NCBI GenBank assembly: GCA_017474515.1
Contig: JAFVHN010000006.1
Coordinates: 94,692-158,691 of the forward strand
Source of the DNA: Prevotella sp.
GTDB taxonomy: Bacteria > Bacteroidota > Bacteroidia > Bacteroidales > Bacteroidaceae
Direction: 5' to 3'
Length of the DNA: 64,000 nt
The translations under genes and the position numbers were made by a program. Shown here one piece after another: positions 15,247 to 24,355 of this stretch; the stretch's first letter is position 1, and every line of letters begins with the position of its first letter. The notes beneath the pieces were generated by a model. It worked only from the letters and a program-made list of their open reading frames with translations, made no database searches and was not told where the DNA came from.

Positions 15247-17348
15247 GAAAAAGCCCCCCTGTCACCCCGCAGTCCACTTCTCATCCCTCAGGGGGGAGGA
15301 GGTATGGCGGCGGAACTCCCCTCCTTTGGCGAGGAGCCCCGAAATGGGCTGTGAAGGTATCGGGGACGGCTTTCTTTCATCTTCTTCTTTTTTTCCTGCT
15401 GGCGTTTTCCCCCGCCAGTTCTTTTGCGCAATACAATATCGACCGCGTCCTGATGGCCGGACGCAGTGCCTTGTACTATGAAGACTATGTGCTCTCCATG
15501 CAATATTTCAATCAGGCCATCCACGCCAAACCTTATCTTTATGAGCCGTGGTTTTACCGTGCCGTGGCAAAATTCTACCTCGACGACTTCGTCGGGGCCG
15601 AGATGGACTGCAACGAAGCCATCCGCTTGAATCCCTATATTTCCAATCTCTACGACCTCCGCGGCATTTGCCGCATCCGGCAGCAGAAATATGATGTTGC
15701 GGCCGACGACTATACCAGTGCCATCCGCGAAGACCCCACCAACCAGGGCTATTGGTACAACCGCGCCCTTTGCCGCTTGAACGGAAAGGACTACGACCAG
15801 GCCAACCTGGAGCTCGACTCCATGATGACGAGGTGGAGCAAGAGCGCCAAGGTGTACCAGCTGAAGTGCGAAGTGTGCCTTCAACAGAAAGACACCGCCC
15901 AGGCCGAGCATTTCCTTGACAAAAGCCTTGAGCTCGACCCTTACGATGCCGAGGCGTGGACGGTGCGCGCCATGATGAGCCTTAACAAGAAGAAATGGCG
16001 CGACGCCGACAAACAGCTCACCGAAGCCATCCGACTGCGGCCCACCGTGGTGTCGAACTATGTCAACCGCGCCATGGCCCGCTACAATTTCAACAACCTG
16101 CGCGGGGCTTTGGCCGACTATGACAAGGCCATTGAACTTGACGCCGACAACTTCCTCGCCCACTATAACCGCGGACAGCTTCGTGTGCAGGTGGGCGACG
16201 ACAACCGCGCCATCGACGACTTTGACTTCATCATCAGCCGCGAGCCTCAGAACATCATGGCAGTCTATAACAGGGCGCTCCTTCTGGAACGCACCGGCGA
16301 CATGCGCGGTGCCATTCGCGACCTTTCCACCGTCATCGACCAGTTCCCCAACTTCTGGGCCGGACTTCAATTGCGCGCCCAATGCTACCGTCGCCTGGGC
16401 ATGGTCAACCAGGCTGAGCTCGACGAGTTCAGAATTTTCAAAGCCCAGATGGACAAGCACATAGGCATACAGCCCCGTTGGAGCAAGAACAAACGCAAGG
16501 AGGTGAGGAAGTTGAGCGACATCGACCTCGACAAGTACAACCAGCTTGTAGAGGAAGACGAGCCCGTGGTAGAGCACGAATACAACAGCGCCTATAGGGG
16601 TAAGGTGCAGAACCGCGCCGTGGAAGACACTTTCATGCCCCTTTACATCCTGACTTTCCGCGAGCAGGCCAACCAGCTGTCGTCGTTGAAAGCCTTCGAC
16701 ACCCAGGTGGAGCAGCTCAACCACGCCACGCAGGGCCCGCACATTGCCATTTCCTGTTCTGTTGCCCCCCTTACCGAAGACGAGGCCAGCCATTATTTCC
16801 ATACCATCGATTCGTTGACCGCGCTCATCGACGGCGCTTCCGATTTTGCCGCCTCCAAGCATCTCATGGTGCTCAGGGCCGTGGCCTATACCGTGGTTCA
16901 GGACTACGATGCCGCCATCAACGACCTTTCCGCCTATTGCCAGACCGACAGCACCTCTTCCGTGGCCTACTGGCAACGTGCCGCCTGCCGCACCCTTGCC
17001 GGACAATTTGCCCAGGCCGAGGGCATTGAGGGAAAGCTTCGCCAGCAGACCACCCTCGACGATTATGAAAGGGCAATCCGCCTGAACCCGCAAAACCCCT
17101 ATATCCTTTACGACCGCGCCACTTTCCATGCCAACCGGAAGAACTACGCCGTGGCCATCGACGACTATACGAAAGCCATCGCCATGTCGCCACAACTTGC
17201 CGAAGCTTGGTACAACCGCGGCCTGTGCCACCTGCTCAACGGACAATGGCAGAAAGGCATTGAAGACCTGAGCAAGGCCGGGGAACTCGGACTCTATGAT
17301 GCCTACAGTGTCATCAAGCGCCACCGATTGAAAAACGATGCCAAATGA
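15243..17348 (+). CDS. Large secreted TPR protein
   Basis: About 700 residues with at least a dozen tetratricopeptide repeats, for example AMQYFNQAI-like helices, YDKAIELDADNFLAHYNRGQ, IRLNPQNPYILYDRATFHAN and YTKAIAMSPQLAEAWYNRGL. A typical signal peptide (FFHLLLFFLLAFSPASSFAQ) begins about 35 residues into the frame. ATG 15243 overlaps def by 4 bp, but the first ~36 residues are encoded by a CCCCC/GGGGG-type intergenic repeat and look foreign to the protein. GTG at 15351 would start just before the signal peptide and is a serious alternative. Role: protein-protein scaffold in the periplasm or on the surface; exact partner unknown. It overlaps agcS by 4 bp. Confidence 0.85.
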   Translation: MRKSPPVTPQSTSHPSGGRRYGGGTPLLWRGAPKWAVKVSGTAFFHLLLFFLLAFSPASSFAQYNIDRVLMAGRSALYYEDYVLSMQYFNQAIHAKPYLYEPWFYRAVAKFYLDDFVGAEMDCNEAIRLNPYISNLYDLRGICRIRQQKYDVAADDYTSAIREDPTNQGYWYNRALCRLNGKDYDQANLELDSMMTRWSKSAKVYQLKCEVCLQQKDTAQAEHFLDKSLELDPYDAEAWTVRAMMSLNKKKWRDADKQLTEAIRLRPTVVSNYVNRAMARYNFNNLRGALADYDKAIELDADNFLAHYNRGQLRVQVGDDNRAIDDFDFIISREPQNIMAVYNRALLLERTGDMRGAIRDLSTVIDQFPNFWAGLQLRAQCYRRLGMVNQAELDEFRIFKAQMDKHIGIQPRWSKNKRKEVRKLSDIDLDKYNQLVEEDEPVVEHEYNSAYRGKVQNRAVEDTFMPLYILTFREQANQLSSLKAFDTQVEQLNHATQGPHIAISCSVAPLTEDEASHYFHTIDSLTALIDGASDFAASKHLMVLRAVAYTVVQDYDAAINDLSAYCQTDSTSSVAYWQRAACRTLAGQFAQAEGIEGKLRQQTTLDDYERAIRLNPQNPYILYDRATFHANRKNYAVAIDDYTKAIAMSPQLAEAWYNRGLCHLLNGQWQKGIEDLSKAGELGLYDAYSVIKRHRLKNDAK

Positions 17349-18739
17349 ATGAATTCATCACAACCCTCAACGACTTCCTTTGGGGATATTTCCTCATTGC
17401 AGGGCTCATTGCCTGCGGGTTGTGGTTCACTTTGAAGACCAAGGGCGTCCAGTTCCGCATGGTGGGCGAGATGTTCCGGCTATTGGTCGATTCCTCCACG
17501 TCGGCCAAAGACACCCGCCATGTGTCGTCGTTCCAGGCTTTCGCCGTTTCGGTGGCCACCCGCGTGGGCACCGGCAACCTTGCAGGAGTGGCCACCGCCA
17601 TTGCCGTGGGCGGCCCGGGAGCCGTCTTCTGGATGTGGGTGATAGCCCTCATCGGTGCGGCCACCGCCTTTGTGGAGTCCACGCTTGGGCAGTTGTTCAA
17701 GCAGAAACACCGCGACTCGTTCATTGGCGGGCCGGCCTATTACATCCGCCGTGGCCTCCATAACCGCTGGATGTCGATGCTTTTCGCCGTGCTCCTCACC
17801 ATTACTTTCGGCCTGTCCTACAATTCCATCCAGAGCAACACCATTTGCGGGGCCATGAACCATGTCTTCGGCTTGTCGCCCCTGTGGATGGGAATGTTGC
17901 TTGTGGTTCTTTCCCTGTTTATCGTTTTCGGTGGCATCCAGCGCATTGCCCGCGTCAGTGCTGTGCTGGTGCCCGTCATGGCCGTCGGCTATTTCCTGCT
18001 GGCCTTCTTCGTGGTGGTCACCAATATCGACCAACTCCCACATGTGCTCTATGTCATTGTGGCTGATGCTTTTGGTTTGGAACAGGTGGCCGGCGGAAGC
18101 CTCGGAGCCACGATGATGATTGGCGTGAAACGCGGCCTCTTCAGCAATGAGGCGGGAGAGGGCAGTGCCCCCAATGTGGCTTCCACCGCAGCTGTGTCGC
18201 ATCCCGTCAAACAAGGGCTCATCCAGTCGTTGGGTGTTTTCACCGACACGCTCCTGGTATGCTCGTGTACGGCATTCATCATTCTCATGAGCGGCCTCTA
18301 CCAAAACCCGGAACTGACAGGCATTGCGCTCACTCAGTCAGCACTTTATGCCGAGGTGGGCGTTTTCGGCCCCTTTTTCGTTGCCATCGCCATTTTTTTG
18401 TTCGCTTTTTCCTCCATCATCGGCAATTACTATTATGGCGAAGCCAACATCCGTTTCATCACCTCCAATCCCTATGTGATGACCGTCTATCGCATCTTTT
18501 CCGGGGGCGTCATGGTGATGTTTGGCGCCTTGTCAAGCCTTCAGCTGGTGTGGAATCTCGGCGACCTCTGCATGGCTTTGTTGACAGCCTGCAACCTCGT
18601 CGCCATTCTCCAGCTTGGCAAATATGCCTTCCGCCTGCTCGATGATTACCGCAGCCAGAAACGCCGCGGCATCAAGGAGCCAACCTTCCACCGAAGCCAG
18701 TTGCCGGAGATAGAAAAAGATTTGGAGTGTTGGGAGTAA
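17345..18739 (+). CDS. Sodium:alanine/glycine symporter (AGCS family)
   Basis: A 464-residue polytopic membrane protein. Recognisable AGCS features are VGTGNLAGVATAIAVGGPGA near residue 75, the GGIQRIARVSAVLVPVMA segment, KRGLFSNEAGEGSAPNVAS and SSIIGNYYYGEANIRFI. It imports small neutral amino acids (alanine, glycine or glutamine) with Na+ across the cytoplasmic membrane. Its ATG overlaps the TPR gene's stop by 4 bp, so it ends the run that starts with the SPOR lipoprotein. Substrate specificity cannot be read from sequence here. Confidence 0.92.
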   Translation: MNEFITTLNDFLWGYFLIAGLIACGLWFTLKTKGVQFRMVGEMFRLLVDSSTSAKDTRHVSSFQAFAVSVATRVGTGNLAGVATAIAVGGPGAVFWMWVIALIGAATAFVESTLGQLFKQKHRDSFIGGPAYYIRRGLHNRWMSMLFAVLLTITFGLSYNSIQSNTICGAMNHVFGLSPLWMGMLLVVLSLFIVFGGIQRIARVSAVLVPVMAVGYFLLAFFVVVTNIDQLPHVLYVIVADAFGLEQVAGGSLGATMMIGVKRGLFSNEAGEGSAPNVASTAAVSHPVKQGLIQSLGVFTDTLLVCSCTAFIILMSGLYQNPELTGIALTQSALYAEVGVFGPFFVAIAIFLFAFSSIIGNYYYGEANIRFITSNPYVMTVYRIFSGGVMVMFGALSSLQLVWNLGDLCMALLTACNLVAILQLGKYAFRLLDDYRSQKRRGIKEPTFHRSQLPEIEKDLECWE

Positions 18740-18769
18740 ATAGGCTGTTCCTTTTCGCCCCTTCCCTTG

Positions 18770-18975
18770 TTTATTTTTGTCAATATTTTTCAAGACAGAC
18801 AACACCTTCCGGCGAGTTTCATTGAAGTAAACTGCGAGTTTCATTGAAGAAAACTCGGAGTTTCACCGCATAAAACTCCTCGAAAAATGCAGTCAAACTA
18901 TTTGTGTTTTGCAAGTCGTTGATTGCCAGTATCTTAAAAACAGTCGTATTTGCCGATTATTGTCAATATTTTTGA
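18770..18975 (-). repeat. Diverged fourth copy of the ~200-bp hairpin element family
   Basis: Read on the minus strand, this stretch starts with a GTCAAAAATATTGACAA-like end. It then has AGATACTGGCAATCAACGAC and AGTTTGACTGCATTTTTCGA, which align with parts of the elements at 43.5, 50.7 and 58.6 kb, and it closes with TTGAAAAATATTGACAAAAA. The centre is different: three ~23-bp units containing GAGTTTCATTGAAG at about 18815-18882 replace the long perfect arms. It lies in the 440-bp gap after agcS, which otherwise contains no gene. Confidence 0.6.
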
Positions 18976-19131
18976 CAAAAACTATCCACCTGTCTCACTG
19001 GCTATCCGGCCCTTCCCGTCCGTTTTTTTTCTAATCACAGGACAGGCGGAACTTGTTTGCTTTTTTCCTTTATTTTCGTCCCCAATCAACTTTTTTCCTG
19101 TCACCATACACGCTGTTTCAGAAAAAATAAC

Positions 19132-19139
19132 TATATTTG
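19132..19139 (+). promoter_or_regulatory. Putative -7 element for the LRR protein gene
   Basis: TATATTTG matches the Bacteroidota -7 consensus 41 bp before the ATG. No good -33 TTTG at the right spacing was seen. Confidence 0.4.
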
Positions 19140-19179
19140 CAAAATGAAAACATATTAACTATCTAAAAACCACAAAATC

Positions 19180-22008
19180 ATGTACAAGAAATCTTTTTTC
19201 AATGCCTTTGCGGTGGGGGGTAAAACGCGCCTTTTCCTGTTGACCATCTTCTTTTTGTTAACAGGAACCATGAGCATTCAAGCCGCCGCTTATTATTATG
19301 TAAAGATTGGCGGCGTGGAAATAACAAGCAACAACTATAACAATCTCAACTCGACGACGATTCCCGCACTGAAGAGTGGAACAATCACTTGCGACTTCGC
19401 TACCAGAGTACTGACACTGACCAATGTGACACTGACACCCGGCAGCGGGAAGCACGCCTTGGAACTTGAAATGGATTATCAAATACGCTTTTATGGAACC
19501 AATACCATTACTACGGCAGGCGCCTCAGCCATCAGAATAGAAGATCTTCGCTTTTACAGCGTTCTTGACGTGGTGAACGGCACCACTACCATTAACGCAG
19601 GCAACCAGGGCATCATCCTGGATGACGATGACTATAGCCAAGGCTTGGACATCCAAGGAGCAGGCTCGCTGGTTATCAAAGCCAACAATAATTACCCTGC
19701 CATTGAGAATAAATATAAAAAACCAGATTTAACTTTCAGGGGACAAATAAAAGCCGACATCTACGGGAAACGGGGTGCTGTAAAAAATATGAATTTGGTA
19801 TTTCTCCATGCACCATCCTACAACTATGAAGTTACTTTCAGGGCCACCAACAACAGCAGCTACCCCGTAATCCAAGGATGCTCTTTTACAGCTTGGGACA
19901 ACAACAGCTATCCCTCTTATACCACCAATGGTGAAAACGTTGTCGTGGAGGCGGCCATACTGAAACCCTGGGGGGGTACCTACAACAGCACTAAAGCATC
20001 CATTGTCAACTCCTCGGGAGCGTCGATATATAACCAGGACATCTTAGTCAGCACGAACTATAAAGCATTGTTGACCGAGCCTTTTTTCTACGATGAAAAC
20101 TTCCGATCCTACCTGCAGACCCTCTACAGCAAGATGTACATTACCGAGAGCGACGTGAATGCGCGCACATCCCTCAACTGTAGCGGAAAAAACATTACAT
20201 ATCTGGAGGGCATACAATTTTTCACAAAGCTCAAGACGCTCAACTGCTCGAACAATCACCTCTATTACCTCACGGATTATTTAACAAATAATCCTGACCT
20301 CACCACCATTGACTGCAGCAACAATCCGTTCAACACCCTTACCATCAACAACATGTCGCTGACATCACTGACATGCAACAACTGCACGAGGCTCTCCTCG
20401 CTCGACTGCAGCAGCAACAAGCTGTCAACGCTGAATGTGACGGGTTGTTCCAGCTTGTACACACTGAAATGCGGCAACAACAGCTTCACATCCCTGGCAG
20501 TCAAGAACCTGCCCTATCTGGAAACACTCGACTGCAGCAACAACACGTCGATGACCTCGCTCGACTGCAGCTATAATGTGCTGACCTCGCTCAACGTGAG
20601 CGGATGCAGCAAGCTGACCACACTCACCAACAAGGGCAACAAGTTCACCTCGCTCACCATCAACGGCTTTACCAAGCTGGCCACGCTCAACTGCAGCGAA
20701 AGCGCCAAACTCAACAATCTCGACTGCAAGAACAATGCCCTGACGTCGCTTACGCTCAATGACTGCGGCGTGCTGAAGACGCTCAACTGCTCTGGCAACA
20801 AGTTCACTCAACTGGATGTAAGCGGCGTGGGAGTCTTGACAACGCTCAACTGCTCGAACAACACGCTGATGACCAAGCTCGACTGCTCGTACAACAACAT
20901 TTCATCGCTCACGGTCAGCGGTTGCACAAAACTTGCCACATTGTATTGCAACCATAACCAGCTGACAAGCTTCAGCCCGTCGCTCTCGGCACTGACCTCG
21001 CTGACGTGCAACAACAACCTGCTGACCTCGCTGAGCATTGCCAACTGCCCCAATCTTGCCTATCTATACTGCGGCAGCAACAAGCTCACCACGCTCGACG
21101 TGAAAGGCTCGTCAAGCTCGATGAAGAAGCTGGCGAAACTCGACATCGGTTACAACACAAATCTCAAAACGGTTTATTGCCAGTATAACCCCATTCAGCA
21201 AATCGAGGCCGGCGGATGCACGGCACTTGAAACACTGCGCTGCGGCTACAACAACAAGAACCTGACAACCCTCAACCTGACTGACTGCACCGTACTGAAG
21301 GAACTGGACATTACCAACAGCAACCTCGCCTCGCTCAACCTTTCACAGTTCTCCAACTTAGCGACACTCATCTGCAACAATGGCTTTAACGGGAACAGCA
21401 ACAACCCCATCTATAACTTTTCGGCTTGCACAAAGCTGAAAACGCTGAAGTGCCAAAATGTTAAGCTCAGTTCCCTCTACCTGCCCTACAACACCATGTT
21501 AGAGGTGTTGGATTGTTCACAGAACTCTCTCACAGCACTCGACCTCAGGAGTAACACGTCCATCAAGGAGATAGTTTGTTATGGTAATGTCATCAAAACC
21601 ATCTCACTGCCGGTTAATCCCTTATACTTAGAGAAGCTGCATTGCCAGTATAATGCCATTGGCGAGAGCGCGATGAGCGACATCGTCAGCAAGCTGCCCA
21701 ACAGGACGGGATTGAACACGAGTGGCTCGCTCTGCGTCTATTACTCATACGGAAGCGGCAATTATGAGCAGAATGTATGCACGACGCAGAATGTCGCCGA
21801 CGCTTTGCAGAAAAACTGGAAGACTTACAAGACCTCCAACCACACGTCGTTTGACCTTTACGAAGGCGTGTTCACCATTCCAACTGCCATCATCGCGGCA
21901 GAAACCGACAACGACAATGACGGTCCGCTCTATAACCTCAGCGGACAGCGTGTGGGCAATGACTACAAAGGCATTGTCATAAAGAATGGTAAGAAAATAA
22001 GGAAGTAG
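19180..22008 (+). CDS. Large secreted leucine-rich-repeat protein
   Basis: A 942-residue protein. A long signal region (TRLFLLTIFFLLTGTMSIQA, about residues 25-42) is followed by ~270 residues of beta-rich sequence (possibly parallel beta-helix: TFRGQIKADIYGK, VVEAAILKPWGG). From about residue 320 come some twenty LRR units of the CS-N-LTSL type (TLDCSNNTSMTSLDCSYNVL, LTTLNCSNNTLMTKLDCS). The final ~30 residues (GPLYNLSGQRVGNDYKGIVI then KNGKKIRK) are the C-terminal tail seen on many Prevotella secreted proteins, suggesting export to the surface. Probable adhesin or binding protein. It is separated from its neighbours by long gaps. Confidence 0.85.
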   Translation: MYKKSFFNAFAVGGKTRLFLLTIFFLLTGTMSIQAAAYYYVKIGGVEITSNNYNNLNSTTIPALKSGTITCDFATRVLTLTNVTLTPGSGKHALELEMDYQIRFYGTNTITTAGASAIRIEDLRFYSVLDVVNGTTTINAGNQGIILDDDDYSQGLDIQGAGSLVIKANNNYPAIENKYKKPDLTFRGQIKADIYGKRGAVKNMNLVFLHAPSYNYEVTFRATNNSSYPVIQGCSFTAWDNNSYPSYTTNGENVVVEAAILKPWGGTYNSTKASIVNSSGASIYNQDILVSTNYKALLTEPFFYDENFRSYLQTLYSKMYITESDVNARTSLNCSGKNITYLEGIQFFTKLKTLNCSNNHLYYLTDYLTNNPDLTTIDCSNNPFNTLTINNMSLTSLTCNNCTRLSSLDCSSNKLSTLNVTGCSSLYTLKCGNNSFTSLAVKNLPYLETLDCSNNTSMTSLDCSYNVLTSLNVSGCSKLTTLTNKGNKFTSLTINGFTKLATLNCSESAKLNNLDCKNNALTSLTLNDCGVLKTLNCSGNKFTQLDVSGVGVLTTLNCSNNTLMTKLDCSYNNISSLTVSGCTKLATLYCNHNQLTSFSPSLSALTSLTCNNNLLTSLSIANCPNLAYLYCGSNKLTTLDVKGSSSSMKKLAKLDIGYNTNLKTVYCQYNPIQQIEAGGCTALETLRCGYNNKNLTTLNLTDCTVLKELDITNSNLASLNLSQFSNLATLICNNGFNGNSNNPIYNFSACTKLKTLKCQNVKLSSLYLPYNTMLEVLDCSQNSLTALDLRSNTSIKEIVCYGNVIKTISLPVNPLYLEKLHCQYNAIGESAMSDIVSKLPNRTGLNTSGSLCVYYSYGSGNYEQNVCTTQNVADALQKNWKTYKTSNHTSFDLYEGVFTIPTAIIAAETDNDNDGPLYNLSGQRVGNDYKGIVIKNGKKIRK

Positions 22009-22072
22009 GAATGAGGGAAGTGAAGAATGGCAGCAATGCTCACTGTCGTCTAAATTCCTAAACTCCCAAAAA

Positions 22073-22112
22073 TGAGGAACGAGGGGTTATTTTTCTAACT
22101 CCTCGTTCCTCA
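22073..22112. terminator. Bidirectional terminator between convergent genes
   Basis: TGAGGAACGAGG (22073-22084) and CCTCGTTCCTCA (22101-22112) form a perfect 12-bp stem around a T-rich 16-nt loop, placed between the convergent LRR and rhodanese-MBL genes. Confidence 0.65.
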
Positions 22113-22119
22113 ATTCTAA

Positions 22120-23178
22120 TTACTCGTAGTGCCGTATTCTCACATCGATGCCGTCGCCTTTGAGGAGGGCGGGCAGGGAACTTACGTCGGTGTTGCCGTA
22201 GTGATAGGGGAACAGCACTTTGGGCTTGATGATGCGTGCTGCCCTTGCCACCTGCTCCACGGTCATGGTATATGGCTGGTTGCAGGGCAGGAAGGCAATG
22301 TCGATGTCCTTTATTTCCGCCATCTCCGGAATGTCCTCGGTGTCGCCGGCAAAGTAGATGCGTAGTCCGTCGAGGGTGAGCACATATCCGTTGTCACGGC
22401 CTTTCGGGTGGAATTGTGTGCGGCCCTCGGTGGTGTTGTATGCCGGCACGGCTTCCACCTTGAGCCATGTTTCAAGTTCTTTCTTGTCGCCGTTGGCCAT
22501 AATGGTGCCGAAGCCTGCCATGTCGGCGCAACGCTTGTTGGTGATGAGCTGCGTGTTCCCGTTCGAAAGGATGTTGATGGCCTCTTTGTCGTAATGGTCG
22601 CCGTGTTCGTGGGTTACGAAGATATAGTCGGCCTTGGGCATTGTGCTGTAGTCAACCGTGCGCTGGCCCAGTTGCCTGACCGGGTCCACCTGAATTTCGT
22701 GTCCGTCGAAGACAATCCTTACGCAGGCGTGCATCAGTGCATGGGCTTCCACCGTCTTGCCGCCGGGTGTCTTGAAGCGGTCGGTTTCAGTGGTGTCGGT
22801 GGTCACGGGCCGTTCCTCCTTCCATGCGTTGATGCCTCCTAAAAGATTGGTCACCCGGAAGCCTTCTTTGGTGAGCACGTTGGCGGCGTCCACCGACCTT
22901 CTGCCGCTACGGCAATACACGGCCACGGGGCGTGCTTTGTCGAGTGTGGCGAGGGCTTTCTCTTTGAAGTCGCTGGCTTTCACGTCGATGTTGACGGCGC
23001 CGGCGATGTGGCCCTCGGCAAATTCCGCGGGTGTCCTTACGTCAACCAGCTGCACGTCTTCCTGTTCGATGAGTGTGGCAAACTCGTTGACTTTCGCGTT
23101 CTCAAAAGCGCCTTGGCTGCATGCCGTGTGGACGTTCAGGCCCAGCAGGGCCATGATGAATGTGAGTGCTTTTTTCAT
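22120..23178 (-). CDS. Exported rhodanese domain fused to UlaG-like metallo-beta-lactamase fold
   Basis: A 352-residue fusion. The start at 23178 gives a signal peptide (MKKALTFIMALLGLNVHTAC). Residues ~28-120 form a rhodanese domain (VQLVDVRTPAEFAEGHIAGA and the active-site loop VAVYCRSGRRSVDAAN with its Cys). Residues ~140-352 form an MBL domain of the UlaG/YtkL type (YIFVTHEHGDHYD, RIYFAGDTEDIPEM, FLPCNQPYTMTVEQVARA, LFPYHYG). Rhodaneses carry sulfane sulfur; MBL partners such as persulfide dioxygenases use it, but this MBL type is not the persulfide dioxygenase type. Its cellular location is probably periplasmic. Substrate unknown. Confidence 0.85.
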   Translation of the reverse strand: MKKALTFIMALLGLNVHTACSQGAFENAKVNEFATLIEQEDVQLVDVRTPAEFAEGHIAGAVNIDVKASDFKEKALATLDKARPVAVYCRSGRRSVDAANVLTKEGFRVTNLLGGINAWKEERPVTTDTTETDRFKTPGGKTVEAHALMHACVRIVFDGHEIQVDPVRQLGQRTVDYSTMPKADYIFVTHEHGDHYDKEAINILSNGNTQLITNKRCADMAGFGTIMANGDKKELETWLKVEAVPAYNTTEGRTQFHPKGRDNGYVLTLDGLRIYFAGDTEDIPEMAEIKDIDIAFLPCNQPYTMTVEQVARAARIIKPKVLFPYHYGNTDVSSLPALLKGDGIDVRIRHYE

Positions 23179-23225
23179 ATTATCTTGTTTTGTTAAAATA
23201 CGGACAACCACGGATGTTTTTTATT

Positions 23226-24182
23226 TCAAAATTTCTTGTTTTGTAAAATCCATTGTGATACATTTCTTTCTATGCGCGCGGCAATGTCTTCCTCCGAGGC
23301 GGCTTTGTTGAATTTCTCGCCTGTGATGTGCTCGTAGAGCTCAATGTATCTTTCGCTCACCGACAGGGCGTATTCGTCGGTGATTTCGGGCATCTGCTGC
23401 CCCGGCTCGTTCATGAAGTTGTGTTCAATGAGCCATTGCCTCACAAATTCCTTCGACAGTTGCCGTTGCGGTTCGCCTTTTGCCAGCTTTTCCTCATAGC
23501 CGTCGGCGTAGAAATATCGGCTGGAGTCGGGTGTGTGGATTTCGTCGATGAGGAAAACTTTTCCGTCGCGCTTGCCAAACTCATATTTCGTGTCCACGAG
23601 TATAAGTCCTTGGCGCGCAGCTATTTCCTGTCCCCGTGCAAAGATGCGGCGGGTGTAGTCCTCCATCACTTCATAGTCCTCGCGACTAACGATTCCCTGG
23701 CTGATGATTTCCTCCCGTGAGATGTTCATGTCGTGTCCCTCGTCGGCCTTTGTCGTGGGCGTGATGATGGGTTGTGGGAATCGTTCGTTCTCGCGCATGC
23801 CGTCGGGCAGAGTCACTCCGCACAGCTGTCGGCATCCGTTTTTATATTCGCGCCAAGCCGATCCGGTCAGGATGCTTCTTATAATCATTTCCACGCGGAA
23901 GCCCTCACATTTAAGGCCCACCGTCACCATGGGGTCGGGGGTGGCCAGTTTCCAGTTGGGGCAGATGTCGGTGGTGGTGTCAAGGAATTTGGCTGCTATC
24001 TGGTTGAGCACCTGTCCCTTGTAGGGAATACCTTTTGGCAGCACCACGTCGAAGGCCGAGATGCGGTCGGTGGCTACCATCACCAGCAGGTCGTCGTTGA
24101 TGTTGTAAACGTCGCGCACCTTGCCATGGTAAACGCTCTTTTGTCCTTCAAAATTGAAGTCGGTTCTTGTCAATGCTTTCAT
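23226..24182 (-). CDS. purC: SAICAR synthetase (phosphoribosylaminoimidazole-succinocarboxamide synthase)
   Basis: PurC ligates aspartate to CAIR with ATP in purine synthesis. The 318-residue protein shows the expected motifs: [76 protein letters not shown] and [13 protein letters not shown]. This is the longer, yeast-like form. It is on the same strand as phoH upstream, separated by 173 bp of repeats including four tandem copies of CAGGAGTT, so co-transcription is uncertain. Confidence 0.95.
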   Translation of the reverse strand: MKALTRTDFNFEGQKSVYHGKVRDVYNINDDLLVMVATDRISAFDVVLPKGIPYKGQVLNQIAAKFLDTTTDICPNWKLATPDPMVTVGLKCEGFRVEMIIRSILTGSAWREYKNGCRQLCGVTLPDGMRENERFPQPIITPTTKADEGHDMNISREEIISQGIVSREDYEVMEDYTRRIFARGQEIAARQGLILVDTKYEFGKRDGKVFLIDEIHTPDSSRYFYADGYEEKLAKGEPQRQLSKEFVRQWLIEHNFMNEPGQQMPEITDEYALSVSERYIELYEHITGEKFNKAASEEDIAARIERNVSQWILQNKKF

Positions 24183-24355
24183 TTTATTGTGGAATTATAG
24201 TTTCTTTTCACTTTTCATTTTTTTTGTAGTTCAGGAGTTCAGGAGTTCAGGAGTTCAGACGTTACTAATGGTACAGCCTTTTTCAACTTTTCAACTTTTA
24301 ATATTTCAACTTTTCAATGGCGGTAGAAAATTTTTCACTCTTCACTCTTCACTCT
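24183..24355. repeat. Intergenic repeats between purC and phoH
   Basis: The gap contains CAGGAGTT tandemly repeated at about 24232-24260, several TTTCAACTTTTCAACTTT units, and TTTTTCACTCTTCACTCTTC at about 24328-24360, which belongs to the GTGAAGAGTGA family. The GGCGGTAGAAAATTTTTCAC junction is like the core seen at 3.6, 35.3 and 63.9 kb. No gene is present. Confidence 0.65.

Noticed and set aside
15288-17324. Open frame of ~678 codons opposite the TPR gene
   Set aside because: The repeated valine- and glycine-rich product mirrors the repeated TPR codons.
18533-18844. Minus-strand open frame overlapping the end of agcS
   Set aside because: It reads across the agcS coding region and the diverged hairpin element, with no recognisable domain.
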